A stretch of 64,000 bases of DNA, taken from positions 744,001-808,000 of the forward strand of contig NZ_CP084296.1 in assembly GCF_020271745.1 (NCBI RefSeq), written 5' to 3'. The stretch is from Providencia alcalifaciens. GTDB taxonomy: Bacteria > Pseudomonadota > Gammaproteobacteria > Enterobacterales > Enterobacteriaceae. Below, one piece after another: positions 59,894-64,000 of this stretch. The position numbers and the translations under genes are program-made. Numbering within the stretch: the stretch's first letter is position 1; every line of letters starts with the position of its first letter. A model generated the notes under the pieces. It did no database searches. It saw nothing but the letters and a program-made list of their open reading frames with translations, and was not told where the DNA came from.

Positions 59894-59922
59894 AGATTGG
59901 GATGAATAACTAAGACTTCAAG
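59894..59922 (-). promoter_or_regulatory. Sigma-32 heat-shock promoter of groESL
   Basis: On the minus strand, CCCCTTGAAG (-35, core 59922-59917) is followed about 15 bases later by CCCAATCT (-10, 59901-59894), close to the sigma-32 consensus CTTGAAA / CCCCATNT and to the E. coli groE promoter. It implies a 5' leader of about 75 bases before groES. Confidence 0.85.
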
Positions 59923-59926
59923 GGGT

Positions 59927-59957
59927 GGGAGATAAATTTTTTTATTATTTATCTCCC
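59927..59957 (-). terminator. fxsA terminator / hairpin ahead of the groESL promoter
   Basis: GGGAGATAAAT and ATTTATCTCCC form an 11-bp stem between fxsA and the groESL -35 box; an external T tract is lacking. Confidence 0.6.
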
Positions 59958-59972
59958 TACAGAACAAAGGAA

Positions 59973-60515
59973 TTAAGGTTTAGGCGGGTTATCTTGGTTG
60001 GAATCTGAAGATTTATCGTCAGGAACACGATGGCTTTCACCATCAATAGTTCTTTCACGATCAATAGTATAAGAAGGGTCATCTTGCTTGCGTTGGTACT
60101 CACCTTCAAAGGTATTGCCATTTTGATAGCCACCACCTTGAAAACCACTTCCAGGTTGGTAAAACTTGATATGCGGGATTAAGCGCATCACAAATAATTT
60201 TTGTACTGGTGGTAGTAATAAAAGAAGTCCAATAAAATCAGTGAAGAATCCGGGAACAATAAGTAAAAATCCTGCTAACACTAACGCCACACTTTTAATC
60301 ATTTCAGCGGCAGGACTTTCACCACTCATTAATTTTTGTTGTATTTGCATGACATTTTTCATCCCTTGGTTCTTCACAAGTGAAACCCCTAAACAGGATG
60401 TGAGCACCACTAAAATCAATGTCATCAATACACCAATTTCAGCCGCAACTCGGACAAAAATGACCGACTCTATATATACCAAAACACATATCAGAATTAG
60501 TGGTAACCAGCGCAC
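59973..60515 (-). CDS. fxsA: FxsA inner-membrane protein
   Basis: A 180-residue protein with hydrophobic helices at about residues 3-20, 27-45 and 75-105 and a long polar C-terminal tail rich in Gly, Asp and Ser. The '[16 protein letters not shown]' segment and position between groES and aspA match FxsA (E. coli 158). In E. coli, overproduced FxsA relieves exclusion of phage T7 by the F plasmid, through binding PifA. The tail is somewhat longer here. Confidence 0.9.
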   Translation of the reverse strand: MRWLPLILICVLVYIESVIFVRVAAEIGVLMTLILVVLTSCLGVSLVKNQGMKNVMQIQQKLMSGESPAAEMIKSVALVLAGFLLIVPGFFTDFIGLLLLLPPVQKLFVMRLIPHIKFYQPGSGFQGGGYQNGNTFEGEYQRKQDDPSYTIDRERTIDGESHRVPDDKSSDSNQDNPPKP

Positions 60516-60917
60516 AAGTACTCCTTTATATCAATAAGCTACTGCATTTTTCGGGGTTAAATGAAAACCTTTGTGAACTATCTCTAAGAGACTACTATTC
60601 ATATTCGCTTTTTTCATTAGTATAGCCATAATAATTGGGTCTCTGATCGTGATTTTCAACTCATGGACTAAGATCATTAGCATGGCTTATCTGTGATTTA
60701 AATCACACAATATAAATTCTATTGCACTAATCAATCCATAAAATGATCTAGGTTCAAGGTATGGGGTGATAAAGGGCATATGATCACCCCATAAATCAGT
60801 AGAACATAGTACTGATAAAGGAGTAATAGGTGGTAATCACCTAGAAGTTTAGTTTTAGGATATATTTTTAAAAGCGCATAAACGGACAGTAACTGTAATC
60901 TAATTAAGAAGGTTCTC
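60516..60917. other. fxsA / aspA divergent promoter region
   Basis: A 402-bp gap with a CRP site (60692-60707) and, at 60761-60792, an inverted repeat ATGGGGTGAT ... ATCACCCCAT in the aspA leader region. No gene is seen. FNR control of aspA is expected but no clear site was found by eye. Confidence 0.6.
60692..60707. promoter_or_regulatory. CRP binding site upstream of aspA
   Basis: TGTGATTTAAATCACA is a perfect palindrome matching the CRP consensus TGTGA-N6-TCACA. It is about 210 bp upstream of aspA and 180 bp from fxsA. E. coli aspA is CRP-activated. Confidence 0.88.
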
Positions 60918-62342
60918 ATGTCAAACAATACTCGTATCGAAGAAGACCTGTTAGGTAAAAAAGAAGTTCCAGCTGATGCCTATTATGGTGTTCATACCCT
61001 GCGTGCGATTGAAAACTTTTATATCAGCGACCGCACCATTAACGATGTCCCAGAATTTATTCGCGGCATGGTAATGGTAAAAAAAGCAGCCGCTCTAGCT
61101 AACAAAGAACTGCACACTATTCCTCGTAATATCGCAGATACCATCATCAAAGCGTGTGACGTTGTTTTGAATGAAGGCAAATGCATGGATCAGTTCCCAG
61201 TTGACGTATTCCAAGGTGGTGCGGGCACATCACTGAACATGAATACCAACGAAGTTCTGGCAAACATCGGTCTTGAACTGATGGGTCATAAAAAAGGTGA
61301 ATATGAATTCTTAAACCCAAATGACCATCTGAACAAAAGCCAATCTACCAACGATGCATACCCTACCGGTTTCCGTATCGCGGTTTATAACTCTGTTCTG
61401 AAATTAATCGATTCTGTTACTTACCTGAAAAAAGGTTTTGAAAGCAAAGCAGAAGAGTACAAAGACATCCTGAAAATGGGTCGTACTCAATTACAAGACG
61501 CAGTACCAATGACTGTTGGTCAGGAATTCCATGCTTTCGCAACTCTTCTTAAAGAAGAAGAGAAAAATCTGAAACGTAGCATCGATTTACTGCTCGAAGT
61601 TAACCTAGGCGCAACTGCTATCGGTACTGGCCTGAACACAGCCCCTGGTTACCAAGAACTGGCGGTTAAAAAATTAGCTGAAGTCACAGGTTTAGCATGT
61701 GTACCATCAGAAGACTTAATCGAAGCAACGTCTGACTGTGGTGCTTACATCACTGTTCACGCTAGCCTGAAACGTTTAGCCGTTAAACTGTCTAAAATCT
61801 GTAACGACTTACGTTTACTTTCCTCTGGTCCTCGTGCGGCACTGAAAGAAATTAACCTGCCAGAATTACAAGCAGGTTCTTCTATCATGCCAGCAAAAGT
61901 TAACCCAGTAATCCCTGAAGTTGTTAACCAAGCATGCTTCAAAGTTATGGGTAACGACATCTGCGTAACGATGGCTGCTGAAGCAGGTCAATTACAATTA
62001 AACGTAATGGAACCAGCAATTGGTCAAGCGATGTTCGAATCCATTTCTCTGATGAGCAATGCATGCCGCAACTTAGTAGAAAAATGCGTTAACGGCATTA
62101 CTGTTAACAAAGAAATCTGCGAAGCGTTTGTATTCAACTCTATCGGTATCGTAACTTACCTGAACCCATTCATCGGTCACCACAACGGTGATATCGTGGG
62201 TAAAATCTGTGCTGAAACAGGTAAGAGCGTACGTGAAGTTGTCCTAGAACGTGGACTACTGACCGAAGCGCAACTGGATGATATCTTCTCTGTTGAGAAC
62301 CTAAAACATCCAGAATATAAAGCAAAAAGATTTGACGACTAA
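60918..62342 (+). CDS. aspA: Aspartate ammonia-lyase
   Basis: A 474-residue fumarase/aspartase-superfamily enzyme (E. coli 478). '[19 protein letters not shown]' near residue 95, '[14 protein letters not shown]' near 138 and the catalytic loop '[15 protein letters not shown]' near 318 are intact. It converts aspartate to fumarate and ammonia, feeding FrdABCD. The adjacent dcuA supplies the C4-dicarboxylate exchange. GAAGG precedes the ATG. Confidence 0.97.
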   Translation: MSNNTRIEEDLLGKKEVPADAYYGVHTLRAIENFYISDRTINDVPEFIRGMVMVKKAAALANKELHTIPRNIADTIIKACDVVLNEGKCMDQFPVDVFQGGAGTSLNMNTNEVLANIGLELMGHKKGEYEFLNPNDHLNKSQSTNDAYPTGFRIAVYNSVLKLIDSVTYLKKGFESKAEEYKDILKMGRTQLQDAVPMTVGQEFHAFATLLKEEEKNLKRSIDLLLEVNLGATAIGTGLNTAPGYQELAVKKLAEVTGLACVPSEDLIEATSDCGAYITVHASLKRLAVKLSKICNDLRLLSSGPRAALKEINLPELQAGSSIMPAKVNPVIPEVVNQACFKVMGNDICVTMAAEAGQLQLNVMEPAIGQAMFESISLMSNACRNLVEKCVNGITVNKEICEAFVFNSIGIVTYLNPFIGHHNGDIVGKICAETGKSVREVVLERGLLTEAQLDDIFSVENLKHPEYKAKRFDD

Positions 62343-62377
62343 TTATTTATGTTTAGCATAAATAATTCTTAAGAATA

Positions 62378-62413
62378 AGGGCACGACTTTCCACCGGATA
62401 GCGTGCCTTTTTT
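62378..62413 (+). terminator. Terminator between aspA and dcuA
   Basis: AAGGGCACG pairs with CGTGCCTTT followed by TTTT. A weaker hairpin AATTATTTA/TAAATAATT (62341-62367) lies just before it. Partial read-through into dcuA is likely. Confidence 0.8.
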
Positions 62414-62482
62414 CATGAATACACACACAAATAATTAACATAACAGTTTCATAATTTTCATTTTTGTCGAGGAGTAAACATT

Positions 62483-63805
62483 ATGTTAGCCGTAGAATTT
62501 ATCATTGTTCTGCTGGCCATTTTTTTAGGGGCCCGTCTTGGAGGGATAGGTATCGGTTTTGCCGGTGGCCTTGGTGTTCTGGTACTCGCTGCAATTGGCG
62601 TGAAACCGGGAACCATTCCTTTTGACGTAATCTCTATTATCATGGCTGTTATTGCCGCCATCTCTGCAATGCAAATTGCCGGTGGTCTGGATTACTTGGT
62701 TGCTCAAACAGAAAAATTACTGCGTCGCAATCCCAAATACATCACTATCCTTGCCCCTATCGTGACCTATTTCCTGACTCTGTTCGCAGGTACAGGTAAT
62801 ATCTCATTAGCAACTCTGCCAGTTATCGCAGAAGTGGCGAAAGAACAAGGCGTGAAACCATGTCGCCCACTGTCTACGGCGGTTGTTGCAGCTCAGATTG
62901 GTATTACAGCATCGCCAATTTCTGCGGCGGTTGTTTACATGGCATCTGTCATGGAAAACCCAGCAATGGTTGGCGCAGGTAACACCGTTAGCTATATCAC
63001 GCTGTTAGGTATTTTATTACCAGCAACTTTCTTAGCTATCATCCTGATGTCTTTCATTGTCTCTTGGACATTTAACTCTAAGCTGTCTGATGACCCAATC
63101 TACCAAAAACGTTTAGCTGAAGGCTTAGTTGAACTGCGCGGTAGCCAAGTTAAAGAGATCAAACCAGGTGCTAAAGCGTCTGTTCTGCTGTTCTTATTCG
63201 GCGTTGTTGGGGTAGTTTGCTACGCAATTATCAACAGCCCAAGTTTAGGCATTGTGGCAACCCCACTGATGAACACCACTAACGCTATCCTGATTATCAT
63301 GCTGACTGTGGCAACGTTAATCACTGTACTGTGCCGTGTAAACACTGATGCAATCCTGAACTCAAGTACCTTCAAAGCAGGTATGAGCGCATGTATTTGT
63401 ATCTTAGGTGTTGCATGGTTAGGTGATACTTTCGTACAGCACAACATTGATTGGATCAAAGAAACTGCGGGTGACTTAATCCACGAACACTCATGGATGT
63501 TAGCAGTTATCTTCTTCTTCTGTTCTGCGCTTCTGTACTCTCAAGCAGCAACAGCGAAAGCGTTGATGCCTATGGCACTGGCACTGAACGTTAGCCCATT
63601 AACCGCTATCGCTTCATTCTCAGCAGTATCTGGTCTGTTCATTCTGCCTACTTACCCAACTCTGGTTGCGGCGGTACAAATGGATGACACTGGTACAACT
63701 CGCATCGGTAAATTCGTCTTTAACCACCCATTCTTTATTCCGGGTACCATCGCTGTGGCATTGGCCGTTACCTTCGGCTTCCTATTCGGCGGTATGATCC
63801 TGTAG
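62483..63805 (+). CDS. dcuA: Anaerobic C4-dicarboxylate transporter DcuA
   Basis: A 440-residue, roughly ten-helix membrane protein. 'ARLGGIGIGFAGGLGVLVLA' near residue 18, 'FAGTGNISLATLPVIAEVAK' near residue 110 and 'ASPISAAVVYMASVM' are DcuA/DcuB hallmarks. It exchanges aspartate, fumarate or malate for succinate. GGAG lies before the ATG. It pairs with aspA as in E. coli. Confidence 0.95.
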   Translation: MLAVEFIIVLLAIFLGARLGGIGIGFAGGLGVLVLAAIGVKPGTIPFDVISIIMAVIAAISAMQIAGGLDYLVAQTEKLLRRNPKYITILAPIVTYFLTLFAGTGNISLATLPVIAEVAKEQGVKPCRPLSTAVVAAQIGITASPISAAVVYMASVMENPAMVGAGNTVSYITLLGILLPATFLAIILMSFIVSWTFNSKLSDDPIYQKRLAEGLVELRGSQVKEIKPGAKASVLLFLFGVVGVVCYAIINSPSLGIVATPLMNTTNAILIIMLTVATLITVLCRVNTDAILNSSTFKAGMSACICILGVAWLGDTFVQHNIDWIKETAGDLIHEHSWMLAVIFFFCSALLYSQAATAKALMPMALALNVSPLTAIASFSAVSGLFILPTYPTLVAAVQMDDTGTTRIGKFVFNHPFFIPGTIAVALAVTFGFLFGGMIL

Positions 63806-63834
63806 TCATCAATGCAATGACTTAGGAACAAAAG

Positions 63835-63864
63835 AACCGTGGCTTTCGAGTCACGGTTTTTTTA
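63835..63864 (+). terminator. dcuA terminator
   Basis: AACCGTGGCT-TTCG-AGTCACGGTT (one G-T pair) followed by T7. Confidence 0.92.
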
Positions 63865-63896
63865 TGTCTGTGCTCGCAATATCTATACTGACCAAA

Positions 63897-64000
63897 TTAC
63901 CTAACCCCTTCCCCTGTGCCCATTCGCTTTAAAAACCGCTGCTGATAACGCCACAAAGTTTTGGCATCAACACAGTGATAATCCATGCCAAATTGCGCGG
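63897..64000 (-). CDS. Unidentified gene, C-terminal 33 residues only
   Basis: On the minus strand one frame enters from the right edge and ends at the stop 63897-63899, reading 'AQFGMDYHCVDAKTLWRYQQ' then 'RFLKRMGTGEGVR'. The composition looks coding, and it converges on dcuA. The piece is too short to identify; the E. coli neighbours (cutA, dsbD) do not match by eye. Confidence 0.4.
   Translation of the reverse strand, partial: AQFGMDYHCVDAKTLWRYQQRFLKRMGTGEGVR

Overview
The window reads as chromosome of a gamma-proteobacterium of the Morganellaceae, most likely Providencia. The basis is E. coli-like gene order (livFGMHK-panM-rpoH-ftsXEY-rsmD-yhhLMN-zntA-tusA-yhhQ; epmA-frdABCD-gdx-efp-epmB-yjeI-groEL-groES-fxsA-aspA-dcuA), moderate-to-low GC by eye, and a D-arabitol operon of the RbtT/DalT type. 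Arabitol use would fit the P. rettgeri group, but the species is an inference.

Layout. 1-5235: a truncated NCS1 permease and a urocanase - CoA-transferase - acyl-CoA dehydrogenase operon, all on minus. 5823-12885: branched-chain amino acid ABC transporter, panM, a VOC protein and rpoH. 13087-24087: ftsXEY (ftsY with a repeat-expanded acidic domain), rsmD, small membrane proteins, zinc exporter zntA with its ZntR promoter, an Rpn nuclease with candidate antitoxin genes, tusA, and yhhQ behind a candidate preQ1 riboswitch. 24180-31371: divergent glycerol-3-phosphate genes glpACB and glpTQ. 31446-36510: epmA and fumarate reductase frdABCD. 36584-41339: an AT-rich accessory block with two tandem copies of a regulator + MHS transporter pair, and an Ner-like regulator. 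41440-47979: guanidinium exporter gdx under a guanidine-II riboswitch, eamA, cstA-ybdD with an ERIC repeat between them, efp/epmB, yjeI. 47980-57826: a second accessory block between yjeI and groEL, with a two-gene DUF262 system and a dalR-dalDKT operon flanked by a duplicated groEL 3' end. 57827-63805: groEL, groES (sigma-32 promoter), fxsA, aspA and dcuA. 63897-64000: the last codons of an unidentified gene.

Several sets work together. epmA, epmB and efp make and modify elongation factor P. FrdABCD, AspA and DcuA form the anaerobic aspartate-to-fumarate-to-succinate route. GlpQ, GlpT and GlpACB hydrolyse, import and oxidise glycerophosphodiester products. FtsE/FtsX couple to division, and FtsY receives SRP. 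RpoH is expected to drive groESL through the promoter seen upstream of groES.

Most likely new material: the Rpn locus with an intragenic small ORF and a free-standing paralogue of it; the DUF262 pair; the groEL-end duplication around the arabitol cassette; the duplicated regulator/MHS cassette; and the urocanase/CoA-transferase/acyl-CoA dehydrogenase operon, which could be an imidazolepropionate-to-urocanate route.
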